Shown here in pieces: positions 15,773-24,252 of a stretch of 64,000 nt of DNA. Each line of letters opens with the position of its first letter. The first letter of the stretch is position 1. Below the pieces are notes generated by a model, which did no database searches, had not been told where the DNA came from, and saw nothing but the letters and a program-made list of their open reading frames with translations. Source of the stretch: an uncultured Eggerthella sp. Its GTDB lineage: Bacteria > Actinomycetota > Coriobacteriia > Coriobacteriales > Eggerthellaceae. The position numbers and the translations under genes are program-made. The stretch is from assembly GCA_900540345.1 (NCBI GenBank), contig UQFK01000003.1, positions 1 through 64,000 on the forward strand, in the 5' to 3' direction.

Positions 15773-17089
15773 ATGGCCGAGATTACTCTAGACGCCGATT
15801 TCGAACCCGATTTTGACGTTATCGTCGTCGGTGGCGGTTGCGCAGGTTGCGTTGCAGCTTATACGCTCGCTCAAGCTGGTAAAGCCGTTCTCGTAGTAGA
15901 GCGCGGCAACTATTCGGGTGCAAAGAATATGACCGGTGGTCGCATCTACACCCATTCGCTCGCTAAGGTTTTCCCTGACTATCTGGATGCACCTTTGCAG
16001 CGCAAGGTCGCTCATGAGCGCATTTCCCTCATGGCTCCTGACTCAAATTTCACGGTCGACTTCACTTCACGTGAGCTCACCGAACCTGGCCAGGAATCCT
16101 GGACTGTTCTGCGTGCTCCTTTCGATCAGTGGCTTGCTGAAAAGGCGGAAGAGGCAGGTGCTGAGATCATTCCAGGCATCGCTGTCGAAGATCTTCTCAC
16201 TGCGAACGGAAAGATCGTAGGCATCTCTGCTGCTGGTGAAGAGATGACTGCTCAGATGGTTATCTTGGCCGATGGTGTCAACTCGCTGCTCACCTCGAAA
16301 GCTGGCCTTTCTAAGCCTGCTCCTGCGATCGATCAGGTCGCTGTAGGTGCTAAGGAGACCATCCAGCTCGATCCTGCTGTTATCGAGAGCCGCTTCCTTT
16401 GCAACCCCGGTGAAGGTGCTTCTTGGTTGTTCGCTGGTAGCCTGACCAATGGCGCTATCGGTGGTGCGTTCGTGTACACCAACGAAGACACGATCTCTAT
16501 CGGTATCGTTGCAACGATGTCAGAAGTTATCAAGCAGGACATTCCTGTATACCAGATGCTCGAGAACTTCAAAGAGCGTCCTGAGATCGCACCACTCATC
16601 CGCGATGGAAAACTGGTCGAATATTCTGGCCATGTCGTTCCTGAGGGCGGCTATAAGATGATGCCAGAGCTCGTTGGCAATGGTGTTATCGTTGCGGGTG
16701 ATGCAGCTATGATGTGTATGAACCTCGGCTACACTGTCCGCGGTATGGATTTGGCTATCGCTTCGGGCGAAATCGCTGGCAAAGCGGCTATCAAGGCGCT
16801 CGATGCAGGCGACACCTCGACCGCTGGTCTTCAGTGCTATAAGACCATGCTCGATGATTCCTTCATCATGCGTGATATGAAGCAGTATCAGAACTTCCCT
16901 GAGTTCATGGAAGAGTGCCCACGTATCTTCGTTGGCTATCCTGAGATGATTCGTGACATCATGAATCCGATGTTCATCGTTGATGGCAAGCCTCGTGAGA
17001 GCATGAAGAAGATGGCGATGGGTCCGGTCAAGAAGGTCGGCATGATGAAGATCGCTAAGGACGGCATGAAAGGAATTAAGGCGCTATGA
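15773..17089 (+). CDS. fixC: FixC-type flavoprotein (ETF-quinone oxidoreductase family)
   Basis: A 438-residue FAD oxidoreductase close to E. coli FixC. The dinucleotide-binding start VIVVGGGCAGCVAA is near residue 18, followed by VVERGNYSGAKNMTGGRIY; a second FAD motif GVIVAGDAAMMCMNLGYTVRG lies in the last third. It passes electrons between EtfAB and FixX or quinone at the membrane face. GAAAGGAAG sits four bases before ATG 15773; an in-frame ATG at 15749 lies on the terminator side and is less likely. It lacks the C-terminal ferredoxin domain of mitochondrial ETF-QO, which FixX supplies as a separate protein. It overlaps fixX by four bases. Confidence 0.95.
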   Translation: MAEITLDADFEPDFDVIVVGGGCAGCVAAYTLAQAGKAVLVVERGNYSGAKNMTGGRIYTHSLAKVFPDYLDAPLQRKVAHERISLMAPDSNFTVDFTSRELTEPGQESWTVLRAPFDQWLAEKAEEAGAEIIPGIAVEDLLTANGKIVGISAAGEEMTAQMVILADGVNSLLTSKAGLSKPAPAIDQVAVGAKETIQLDPAVIESRFLCNPGEGASWLFAGSLTNGAIGGAFVYTNEDTISIGIVATMSEVIKQDIPVYQMLENFKERPEIAPLIRDGKLVEYSGHVVPEGGYKMMPELVGNGVIVAGDAAMMCMNLGYTVRGMDLAIASGEIAGKAAIKALDAGDTSTAGLQCYKTMLDDSFIMRDMKQYQNFPEFMEECPRIFVGYPEMIRDIMNPMFIVDGKPRESMKKMAMGPVKKVGMMKIAKDGMKGIKAL

Positions 17090-17388
17090 TAGAGAACGTT
17101 TGTGATATCACCGTCAACGTTGATGGCAAACTTTCCATCGATAAGTTCAATGTTGACGAAGAGAACGCTCATATCGTTCTGAAAGAGAATCCTTCCGATG
17201 AAGAATTCCGCAAGCTTGTTCTGTGCTGTCCTGCAGCGCTCTACAAGGTTGAAGAAGATGGTACCAAGCGTTTTGACTATGCTGGTTGCCTTGAGTGTGG
17301 CACCTGCCGTATGATTTGCGGCGATACCATCCTGGAGAAATGGGAGTATCCGCAGCCTACCATGGGCATTGAATATCGCTTCGGCTAG
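17086..17388 (+). CDS. fixX: FixX ferredoxin-like protein
   Basis: A 100-residue iron-sulfur protein strongly resembling E. coli FixX, including the tail WEYPQPTMGIEYRFG. Cys ligands are in LVLCCPAALY and GCLECGTCRMICG, enough for one [4Fe-4S] cluster. It is the electron acceptor or outlet of FixC. The ATGA overlap with fixC (17086-17089) shows translational coupling and a 1:1 partnership. A strong terminator follows, ending the etf-fix unit. Confidence 0.95.
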   Translation: MIENVCDITVNVDGKLSIDKFNVDEENAHIVLKENPSDEEFRKLVLCCPAALYKVEEDGTKRFDYAGCLECGTCRMICGDTILEKWEYPQPTMGIEYRFG

Positions 17389-17397
17389 GATCTTATA

Positions 17398-17427
17398 AGA
17401 AAGGACCTGATAGGGTCCTTTCTTTTT
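17398..17427 (+). terminator. Terminator of the etf-fix operon
   Basis: AGAAAGGACC and GGTCCTTTCT form a perfect ten-base stem around TGATAG, followed by TTTTT, nine bases past the fixX stop. Confidence 0.9.
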
Positions 17428-17444
17428 GCTTGATATAGTTTTAT

Positions 17445-17471
17445 GTAATGGGCCTCAGGAAGGCCCATTAC
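17445..17471 (+). other. Second hairpin before the LysR gene
   Basis: GTAATGGGCCT and AGGCCCATTAC make a perfect 11-base stem with a CAGGA loop. The trailing TTTGTAC is a weak T run. It may back up the preceding terminator or be a bidirectional element; it ends 39 bases before the LysR promoter's -10. Confidence 0.55.
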
Positions 17472-17506
17472 TTTGTACTATCGATTCATTCAAACCTATC
17501 GGTTTC

Positions 17507-17515
17507 TGCTATAAT
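17507..17515 (+). promoter_or_regulatory. Extended -10 promoter of the LysR gene
   Basis: TGCTATAAT is a textbook extended -10 (TG plus TATAAT at 17510-17515), about 40 bases before ATG 17556. The -35 region is weak, as is usual for this promoter class. Confidence 0.65.
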
Positions 17516-17555
17516 TCTTTGCGAACTTGTTTTCGCATCGCTCATCGGAGATCGC

Positions 17556-18491
17556 ATGAATCTTTCGCAACTCTATTATTTCAGTAAACTGGCAGACCTG
17601 CAGCATTACACACGCGCCGCAAAAGAACTCTTTATCACTCAGCCTACGCTCTCAGGATCGATCTCTTCGCTCGAGCAAGAGCTCGGTGTCGCTCTCTTTC
17701 AGAAGAAGGGCAGAAACGTCGAGCTGACAAAGTATGGTGCCGAGTTCCTTGGTTATGTGAATGCGTCGCTTGAACAGCTTGATAAGGGCGTTGCGGTCAT
17801 GAAGAGCTACTCGGGTGAAAGCGATGGTGGTCTTATCGATCTTGGTTGTATCATCACCGTTCAGACTGATTACATTCCGCAACTGCTCAATCAATACCAT
17901 CGTTCGAGCGATCATCGTTACGACTTCAATATTTCGCAGAAACCCTCGCAGGATCTTCTTGCGCGCCTTAAAGAAGGCAAGTACGATGTCGTGTTTGGTG
18001 CGCGCGATGACGACTTTGGTAACGATATCTGCTATATTCCGGTGCTGGCTCAGGAATTCAAGATTGCCATGAATGAAGATTGCCCACTCGCTGATAAGGA
18101 ATTTATCGTTCCTGAAGATCTTGAGGGGGTAGAGCTGATCACCTATCGTGAGCAGATACCTTTGGGCAAAGCAGTCAAAGCAACTGTTGATGCATGGAAC
18201 CTTCCGAATGTACGATATGCGTTCGATGATGAGTCGATCCTAGCTGGTTTTGCGGCAAATGGTGTCGAGGTGGCGCTCATGCTCGATACCTTTTTCTTGA
18301 AGCATGTGCAAGGCATCGTAGTTAAGCCTTTCTATAACAACGCTACAGAGAAGAAGCGATTCTTCCATACCATCTATATGGCTTACAACGAGAAGAAATA
18401 CCATCCATTCTGTGTAGATGATTTCATTAAATTCGTTGATGATACGCATAGGATCGATCGTAGTGATCCGAATATGATCTTCTTCGACTGA
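17556..18491 (+). CDS. LysR-family transcriptional regulator
   Basis: A 311-residue LysR regulator. Residues 1-60 form the winged helix-turn-helix (LYYFSKLADLQHYTRAAKEL, then TQPTLSGSISSLEQELG), followed by a linker helix and a substrate-binding-protein-like effector domain (about 90-300) with a DVVFGARDDD core. ATG 17556 is preceded by CGGAG at five bases; upstream in-frame codons lie within the preceding hairpin. The position directly after fixX suggests it controls the etf-fix genes and the divergent dehydrogenases, probably responding to their substrate or a CoA derivative. That link is inference from context and from the half-site cluster at 12252-12759. Confidence 0.92.
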   Translation: MNLSQLYYFSKLADLQHYTRAAKELFITQPTLSGSISSLEQELGVALFQKKGRNVELTKYGAEFLGYVNASLEQLDKGVAVMKSYSGESDGGLIDLGCIITVQTDYIPQLLNQYHRSSDHRYDFNISQKPSQDLLARLKEGKYDVVFGARDDDFGNDICYIPVLAQEFKIAMNEDCPLADKEFIVPEDLEGVELITYREQIPLGKAVKATVDAWNLPNVRYAFDDESILAGFAANGVEVALMLDTFFLKHVQGIVVKPFYNNATEKKRFFHTIYMAYNEKKYHPFCVDDFIKFVDDTHRIDRSDPNMIFFD

Positions 18492-18598
18492 GGATGGCGT
18501 TCAGCCCTGGATCATTTGTCTGTTTCCTGCCGTTTGCGTTTAGACGCGTGCTTACAATAGACGGCACGCTTTGAATTGCATACACTAATCCAGTACCT

Positions 18599-20626
18599 AT
18601 GATCCTTCAACTTGAACAGATCGCGAAATCATTTGGCTCTCGAGAACTCTTTTCGGGGGTCTCTTTGCGTTTGGAAGAGTATGACCGGCTTGCGTTGGTC
18701 GGCCCGAATGGCGCCGGTAAGACAACGCTTTTGAATATCATCTCAGGTAAAGACGATCCTGATGATGGCTGTGTTGTGGTCGCGAAAGGCGCACGTGTTG
18801 GCTATTTAGAGCAGGAAGCTATCGAGATGAGGGATAGGCCTATCTTCGAAGAGGTGCTTTCTGCTCAGCACGAGGTTGTTGCTCAGGAAAAACGTCTCCG
18901 TGAATTAGAGCTTGCTTTGGGGGAGAATCCGACTGAAGCGGCGCTTGCTGCATACGGTAAAGCAAGCGATATGTATGAGTCGATGGGGGGCTATACGCTT
19001 GAATCTCGCGTTCGGGCAGTACTTTTCGGTCTTGGCTTCAAAGAAGAAGATATGCAGCGTTCCACCACGGAGTTTTCGGGTGGCTGGCAGATGCGTATCG
19101 CACTTGCAAAGTTGCTCACACGAAATCCTGAGGTCCTGCTTTTAGACGAACCGACTAATCATCTCGATCTCGAGAGTGTGAAGTGGCTCGAAGGTTTTCT
19201 CAAAAGCTATCAAGGTGCGGTGCTCATGGTTAGCCACGATCGTGAGTTTCTGGATAATACGGTCGATCGTGTGGCCGAGATCGATCTCGGTAAAGTCGTG
19301 CTCTATACCGGCAACTATTCAAGCTACTTGAAGCAGCGCGACGAGCGGCTCACTCTCTTGCGAGAGCAGGCAGCCAAGCAGCAAGAAGAGATTGCTCATA
19401 TGGAGGCATTCATTGAGCGTTTCCGCTATAAGGCAACGAAGGCTAAACAGGTTCAAGATCGCGTGAAGAAACTTGAGCGCATGGAGGTTATTCAAGTTCC
19501 CGAAGAGCGCAAGAAGGTGCATTTCAGCTTTCAGCAGCCACCGCGTACTGGCGATCGCGTAGTTGCTGCGGAAGATGTGTATAAGGCCTTTGGCAACAAG
19601 ACCGTCTATGAGGGTCTTGATCTTTCGCTCTATCGCGGCGAGAAAGTTGCTCTTGTCGGCCCGAATGGTGCAGGTAAATCAACCTTGCTCAAGATGCTGG
19701 CGGGCGTGCTCAAGCCTGATAGCGGCACTATTACCTATGGCGCGCATGTGACCAAGTCGTATTTTGCGCAACATCAGCTCGAAGAACTGAATCCAGGCAA
19801 TACCGTCTTCGAAGAGCTCGATCGGGTCGCCCCTCAATGGACTATCTCTCAAGTACGGACATTGCTCGGATCGTTCTTGTTCGGCCCAAATGACGTAGAT
19901 AAGAAGGTCGCTGTGCTCTCTGGTGGGGAGAAATGTCGACTTGCACTTGCTAAGATGCTCGTTGCGCCAACACCACTGCTTTGTCTTGATGAGCCAACGA
20001 ATCATCTTGATATTGCAAGTGCGGATATCCTTGAGCAGGCACTCAAGCAATTCGAAGGAACGATCGTTTTGATCTCCCATGACCGACATCTCATTCGCTC
20101 GGTCGCTAATCGAATTATCGAGGTCAAGCCTGAAGGAGTCACCTCCTTCCCAGGCGATTACGAATACTATCTTTATAAGACGAGCCTGAGAGACCAAGAA
20201 GCAAACGCCGATGCGCGCCAGGCCTCTTCACCGAATCTTGTTTCTGATGCATTGAGTGGTGTGAGAGCGAACGAAACGGAAGTGACCGTACGTTCGCATC
20301 GCAGGCGACAGGGCGCAACGCCGCCGAAGACCAAGGAGCAGAAACGCCTAGAGGCCCAACGCCGCAATGAGCTTTATGCAGCACTTAAGACCCAGCGTAA
20401 ACGCGTCGCTGAATTGGACAAGGTCATTGCGCGGGAGCAGGCGCGTATCGATGAGCTGATCGAACTCATGGCTGATCCGATCTTTTACGAAGATGAGGCG
20501 CGCTCAGGCGAAGCTATCGCTGAGCATGCGGCCTTGAAGAAGAAGCTCGCTGCCCACGAGGAAGAGTGGATGGAGCTTTCCGAAGAGATAGAAGAGGAGA
20601 TGCGCAAGCAAGAAGTAGTGCAGTAG
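18599..20626 (+). CDS. ABC-F family ATPase, Uup/YdiF-like
   Basis: A 675-residue soluble protein with two ABC ATPase domains and no membrane segment, the ABC-F layout. Walker A motifs GPNGAGKT (35-42) and GPNGAGKS (near 355) are intact, with signatures FSGGW and LSGGEKCRL, Walker B LLLDEPTNHLDLES and LCLDEPTNHLDIAS. Between them is the charged linker that reaches the ribosomal P-site tRNA in ABC-F proteins. The last about 90 residues form a coiled-coil like that of Uup, which can bind DNA. ABC-F proteins relieve stalled ribosomes or protect against ribosome-targeting drugs; the C-terminal coil favours the housekeeping Uup/YdiF type. No clear ribosome-binding site precedes ATG 18599, so start use is less certain. 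Confidence 0.93.
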   Translation: MILQLEQIAKSFGSRELFSGVSLRLEEYDRLALVGPNGAGKTTLLNIISGKDDPDDGCVVVAKGARVGYLEQEAIEMRDRPIFEEVLSAQHEVVAQEKRLRELELALGENPTEAALAAYGKASDMYESMGGYTLESRVRAVLFGLGFKEEDMQRSTTEFSGGWQMRIALAKLLTRNPEVLLLDEPTNHLDLESVKWLEGFLKSYQGAVLMVSHDREFLDNTVDRVAEIDLGKVVLYTGNYSSYLKQRDERLTLLREQAAKQQEEIAHMEAFIERFRYKATKAKQVQDRVKKLERMEVIQVPEERKKVHFSFQQPPRTGDRVVAAEDVYKAFGNKTVYEGLDLSLYRGEKVALVGPNGAGKSTLLKMLAGVLKPDSGTITYGAHVTKSYFAQHQLEELNPGNTVFEELDRVAPQWTISQVRTLLGSFLFGPNDVDKKVAVLSGGEKCRLALAKMLVAPTPLLCLDEPTNHLDIASADILEQALKQFEGTIVLISHDRHLIRSVANRIIEVKPEGVTSFPGDYEYYLYKTSLRDQEANADARQASSPNLVSDALSGVRANETEVTVRSHRRRQGATPPKTKEQKRLEAQRRNELYAALKTQRKRVAELDKVIAREQARIDELIELMADPIFYEDEARSGEAIAEHAALKKKLAAHEEEWMELSEEIEEEMRKQEVVQ

Positions 20627-20677
20627 GCCTCGTGCGCCATCGGATGAGCCTTTCGATGCTTTGCTTGCTTGGATGTA

Positions 20678-21151
20678 ATGAGATCTTTTAAGTTACATAT
20701 CGTTTTATTCGAACCCGAGATTCCTCAGAATACGGGCAATATCGCACGTACGTGTGCATGCATAGGCGCAACCTTGCATCTAGTCGAGCCGATGGGGTTT
20801 CGTCCATCTGAGCGCAATCTGAAGCGTGCAGGATTGGATTATTGGGATGATGTAGAGATCGTGCATCATGCAAGTACTGCCGCGTTCCTCGAGGCATTCG
20901 GAGAGAAAAATCTGTACTTTTTCACAGGTCGAACTGAGCGTTCATATGCTGAAGTAGACTATGAGGGTGAAGTGTTTTTGGTGTTCGGTCGTGAAAGCCG
21001 CGGTATCGATCCTGATATCCTCGATCGTTATGCGAAGCGATGCGTGCGTATTCCGATGAGCAAGAATTCTCGCTCGCTCAATCTGTCAAACGCGGCAGCG
21101 ATTGGGGCATATGAGGCGCTTCGCCAGAATGGATTCGAAGGCCTGGCCTAG
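20678..21151 (+). CDS. trmL: tRNA (cytidine/uridine-34-2'-O)-methyltransferase
   Basis: A 157-residue minimal SPOUT methyltransferase. It puts a 2'-O-methyl on the wobble base of tRNA-Leu species in other bacteria. Hallmarks: N-terminal LFEPEIPQNTGNIARTC, the middle FGRESRGI, and the knotted C-terminal SAM site IPMSKNSRSLNLSNAAAIGAYEALRQ. I chose ATG 20678 over the TTG three codons upstream. It follows the ABC-F gene by 51 bases and leads a long plus-strand run. Confidence 0.93.
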   Translation: MRSFKLHIVLFEPEIPQNTGNIARTCACIGATLHLVEPMGFRPSERNLKRAGLDYWDDVEIVHHASTAAFLEAFGEKNLYFFTGRTERSYAEVDYEGEVFLVFGRESRGIDPDILDRYAKRCVRIPMSKNSRSLNLSNAAAIGAYEALRQNGFEGLA

Positions 21152-21163
21152 GCACGAGGTGTT

Positions 21164-21835
21164 ATGGATAACTATCAAGTCGTTTATATCGTATGCAGTG
21201 TTCTTGCATTCATTCCGGCTATCGTCTGTCATGAATTCATGCATGGTTTTGCGGCATATAAACTAGGGGATAATACTGCAAAGCAGAGTGGGCGACTTAC
21301 GCTCAATCCGCTGAAACATATCGATCCGTTCGGTACGGTCATCTTGCCGCTCTTACTCATCTTCATGCATGCGCCAGTGTTTGGGTATGCGAAACCCGTA
21401 CCCTACAACCCGAACAATTTCAAGGATAAGCGTGTGGGTGATGTGGTGGTTGGTCTTGCGGGGCCTGCTGCGAATCTTGTGCTCGCTCTTGTCGGATCGG
21501 CGCTCATGTTTGGTCTGCAGAGTATCGCTCTCGTGAATTCGAACATCGTGTTCTTCTATTTCTACTACTGGTTTCTGCCTATCTTTATCATGGTGAATCT
21601 CTACTTGATGTTCTTCAATCTGCTGCCCATCCCACCACTTGATGGATCCTCCATCATCGCATTCTTCCTGCCAGTGAAGTATCTTCCTGTCTATTACAAG
21701 ATCCAGCACTATGCATTTCCAATCTTTCTAGTGGTTATTTTCGTGCTACCCTATTTCTTCCATTTCAATATCATCAGCGAGTATCTTAACGTCACGGCAG
21801 GAGCGCTTGGAACGCTGCTCATGCCTGGAGCATAG
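21164..21835 (+). CDS. Site-2 protease family (M50) membrane metalloprotease
   Basis: A 223-residue integral membrane protein of the short M50 (YwhC-like) group. The zinc motif HEFMH (HExxH) is at about residues 22-26 in the first helix, and the third ligand motif is in LLPIPPLDGSSI. Several hydrophobic helices lie between and after. The N/D-rich loop NPLKHIDPFGTVILPLLL is also typical. Short M50 proteins have no known substrate in most bacteria. The gene sits between trmL and scpA, an order common in Gram-positives. GAGGTG lies a few bases before ATG 21164. Confidence 0.92.
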   Translation: MDNYQVVYIVCSVLAFIPAIVCHEFMHGFAAYKLGDNTAKQSGRLTLNPLKHIDPFGTVILPLLLIFMHAPVFGYAKPVPYNPNNFKDKRVGDVVVGLAGPAANLVLALVGSALMFGLQSIALVNSNIVFFYFYYWFLPIFIMVNLYLMFFNLLPIPPLDGSSIIAFFLPVKYLPVYYKIQHYAFPIFLVVIFVLPYFFHFNIISEYLNVTAGALGTLLMPGA

Positions 21836-21859
21836 AAGGAAGGGAAGAGGCGAGCACGC

Positions 21860-22723
21860 TTGTCGTATAAGGTCAGAATAGAGAGCTTCGAGGGTCCTTT
21901 CGATCTATTGTTGCATCTTGTTCACCGCCAGCGCGTTGATATCGGATCGATCTCATTGGCAGATATCACCGACCAATACTTGGCCGAGATCCGTCGCATG
22001 CAGGCGCTCGATCTTGAGATCGCAAGCGACTTCATCGTTGTTGCTTCGACTTTGCTTGAGATCAAGGCCGCGAGCCTGCTTCCGCAAGAGGTTCAGGAAT
22101 TCGACGAAGACATCGAGGAATACGAGCCATCTGATCTTCGTGCAATCTTGATCGAACGCCTTATCAACTACAAGAAGTTCAAGAATGCCACAGCAGCGCT
22201 TGAGCGTCGTTTTGAGACGGAGATGCGCATGCACGAGCGTCCCTTTGGGCCTGATCCGTCGCTCTACCGCCTAATGCCTGACTATCTGAAGGGCGTATCG
22301 GTTGAGCGCATCGGTCAGTTATGCGCATCGGTATTCAGTAGGCAGGACATCTTCTTGCTCGAGTCTGAGCATATCGCTAAGCGCGCTATTCCTGTTGAAG
22401 TACAGATCGATCGCATCTATGACGCGTTGCGCCATCAGCGTGTGGTGAAGTTCTCGGATTTTATTGATGAGGCAGCCGATTCTCATGTCATCGTTGTGAC
22501 GTTTCTTGCGCTTCTTGAACTGTTCAAGCAAGCGAAGGTCTCGCTGCGTCAAGATGCGTTGTTTGGCGATATCGCTATCAGCTACATCGACCCGGATAAA
22601 CAGCCCGATGAAGACGAGGACATCGATTACCGCAATGATCTCCGCACGTCTGAAGCGAATACGACACGCATGGCTGAAGTAGAAGACGATGATTCACTTG
22701 AGTTGGATCACGAGAGACAGTAG
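21860..22723 (+). CDS. scpA: Segregation and condensation protein A
   Basis: A 287-residue kleisin that bridges the SMC dimer and ScpB in the bacterial condensin. The signature start YKVRIESFEGPFDLLLHLVH and the acidic middle are typical, as is the winged-helix C-terminus (QRVVKFSDFIDEAADSHVIV). The gene starts with TTG at 21860, nine bases after AGAGG; no better ATG fits the conserved N-terminus. A polar acidic extension of about 40 residues follows the winged helix. Followed by scpB after nine bases. Confidence 0.95.
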   Translation: MSYKVRIESFEGPFDLLLHLVHRQRVDIGSISLADITDQYLAEIRRMQALDLEIASDFIVVASTLLEIKAASLLPQEVQEFDEDIEEYEPSDLRAILIERLINYKKFKNATAALERRFETEMRMHERPFGPDPSLYRLMPDYLKGVSVERIGQLCASVFSRQDIFLLESEHIAKRAIPVEVQIDRIYDALRHQRVVKFSDFIDEAADSHVIVVTFLALLELFKQAKVSLRQDALFGDIAISYIDPDKQPDEDEDIDYRNDLRTSEANTTRMAEVEDDDSLELDHERQ

Positions 22724-22732
22724 GACTGGGAC

Positions 22733-23446
22733 ATGGATACGTTTGAGATGAGAGACGGTCACGATCTCAAATCAGCACTTGAAGCGATGCTCTTCGTGAC
22801 GAATGATCCGGTCGATAGCAAGACGCTCGCGGAATTTCTAGAGGTCGATATCGATCGTGTCGAAGAGGCGCTCATTGAACTGCAAGAGACCTACAACATG
22901 CAGGATCGTGGCATCCAATTGAATGAGCGTGCAGGCGGGTGGCGCTTTGTCACGCATCCACGCTATCACGAATTGCTCGAGCATTACGTGGTCTCATGGG
23001 ATAAACGCAAGCTATCTCAGGCCGCGCTGGAGACGCTTGCCATCGTAGCGTACTGCCAACCAGTCACGCGCAACGATGTTTCAGCTATTCGCGGTGTGAG
23101 TTCGGATAGTTCGCTGAGCTCTTTGCTCGAAAAGGGTTATGTGCGTGAGGCGGGTGTGCAAGATCCTCCCTCGAATGCCACGCTTTATGCTACGAGCAAG
23201 ATGTTCCTCGAGCGTTTCGGTTTGAAATCGGTTGACGAGCTGCCCGATCTTGAGTCTTTCGCACCCGATGAAGCAACGAAGAATCTTATTTCCGAGCGTT
23301 TAGGCTTGGTTAAAGAGCAAACGCAGGCATATGAGATCGATATCGAGGAAGAGGGGAGCGATCACAGCATGCTCGAAGCTCTGACTGATGCGCTCGGCGC
23401 AGTCGAGAAGATCGATTTCGATACGATACGATTCGACGAAGAATGA
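22733..23446 (+). CDS. scpB: Segregation and condensation protein B
   Basis: A 237-residue ScpB with two winged-helix domains. Recognisable are LKSALEAMLFVTNDPVDSKT, LNERAGGWRFVTHPRY and SQAALETLAIVAYCQPVTR. It dimerises and binds ScpA on SMC to help chromosome segregation. An acidic tail of about 60 residues (ending in DTIRFDEE) extends beyond the core. Its stop overlaps the start of the pseudouridine synthase by four bases. Confidence 0.95.
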   Translation: MDTFEMRDGHDLKSALEAMLFVTNDPVDSKTLAEFLEVDIDRVEEALIELQETYNMQDRGIQLNERAGGWRFVTHPRYHELLEHYVVSWDKRKLSQAALETLAIVAYCQPVTRNDVSAIRGVSSDSSLSSLLEKGYVREAGVQDPPSNATLYATSKMFLERFGLKSVDELPDLESFAPDEATKNLISERLGLVKEQTQAYEIDIEEEGSDHSMLEALTDALGAVEKIDFDTIRFDEE

Positions 23447-24207
23447 TGGAGCCTGTGCGCTTGCAGAAATACCTCGCGCGCTCTGGTGTAGCTTCGCGTC
23501 GTGCCTCCGAAGGCATTATCACGGCAGGGCGTGTGAGCGTGAACGGTCATGTAGTAAGAGAGCTTGGTACCAAGGTTATTCCTGGTGTTGATGTGGTCAA
23601 GCTCGATGGGGAGGCGCTATCGCTTCCGTCAGAGCGTGTGGTCATCATGCTCGATAAACCGGCAGGCATTCTGAGTGCTATGTCTGATTCTCATGGCGCA
23701 CATTGCGTTTCTGAGCTCATTCCAACCGATACATACGCTGGTCTGTTTCCGGTTGGACGTCTTGATAAGGACACGACAGGTCTTCTTCTTTTTACTAATG
23801 ATGGCGAACTGGGAAATGCACTCATCCATCCGCGTCATCATATTCCGAAGACCTATCTTGTACAGGTTGCTGGCACGCTTGAGGATAGTGCGCTTGAGAG
23901 GTTGCGCGGAGGCGTCATGCTCGAGGATGGTATCACGCAACCAGCAGAAGTCGAAGTGCGAGAACAAGACAGGAGGACGACCTTGCTTGAGATCACGATC
24001 TATGAGGGTCGTAATCGCCAAGTCAGACGAATGTGCGCTGCTGTTGGCCATCCTGTCAAAACACTTCGTCGTGTCGCGATGGGCCCGCTTTTACTCTCAG
24101 GTCTTGAGCAAGGGCAGTGGCGTCTGTTGTCCGAACGTGAACAGGGCGCACTCCTCGCAGCGACAGGGCTTTCGCATGATAGAATGGTTGAACAGAGAGA
24201 TGCCTAA
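23443..24207 (+). CDS. rluB: Pseudouridine synthase, RsuA/RluB family
   Basis: A 254-residue enzyme with an N-terminal S4 RNA-binding domain (RLQKYLARSGVASRRASEGI) and the RsuA/RluB-type catalytic domain with GRLDKDTTGLLLFTNDGEL, where the Asp of RLDKDT is the nucleophile. It probably modifies 23S rRNA near position 2605, as RluB does when encoded next to scpAB, a widespread arrangement. The ATGATGG overlap with scpB indicates coupling. Confidence 0.92.
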   Translation: MMEPVRLQKYLARSGVASRRASEGIITAGRVSVNGHVVRELGTKVIPGVDVVKLDGEALSLPSERVVIMLDKPAGILSAMSDSHGAHCVSELIPTDTYAGLFPVGRLDKDTTGLLLFTNDGELGNALIHPRHHIPKTYLVQVAGTLEDSALERLRGGVMLEDGITQPAEVEVREQDRRTTLLEITIYEGRNRQVRRMCAAVGHPVKTLRRVAMGPLLLSGLEQGQWRLLSEREQGALLAATGLSHDRMVEQRDA

Positions 24208-24252
24208 GAGCATCTTGTTCGTTCGGCTTAAAAGGGGAGTCTGAAAAAAGCC

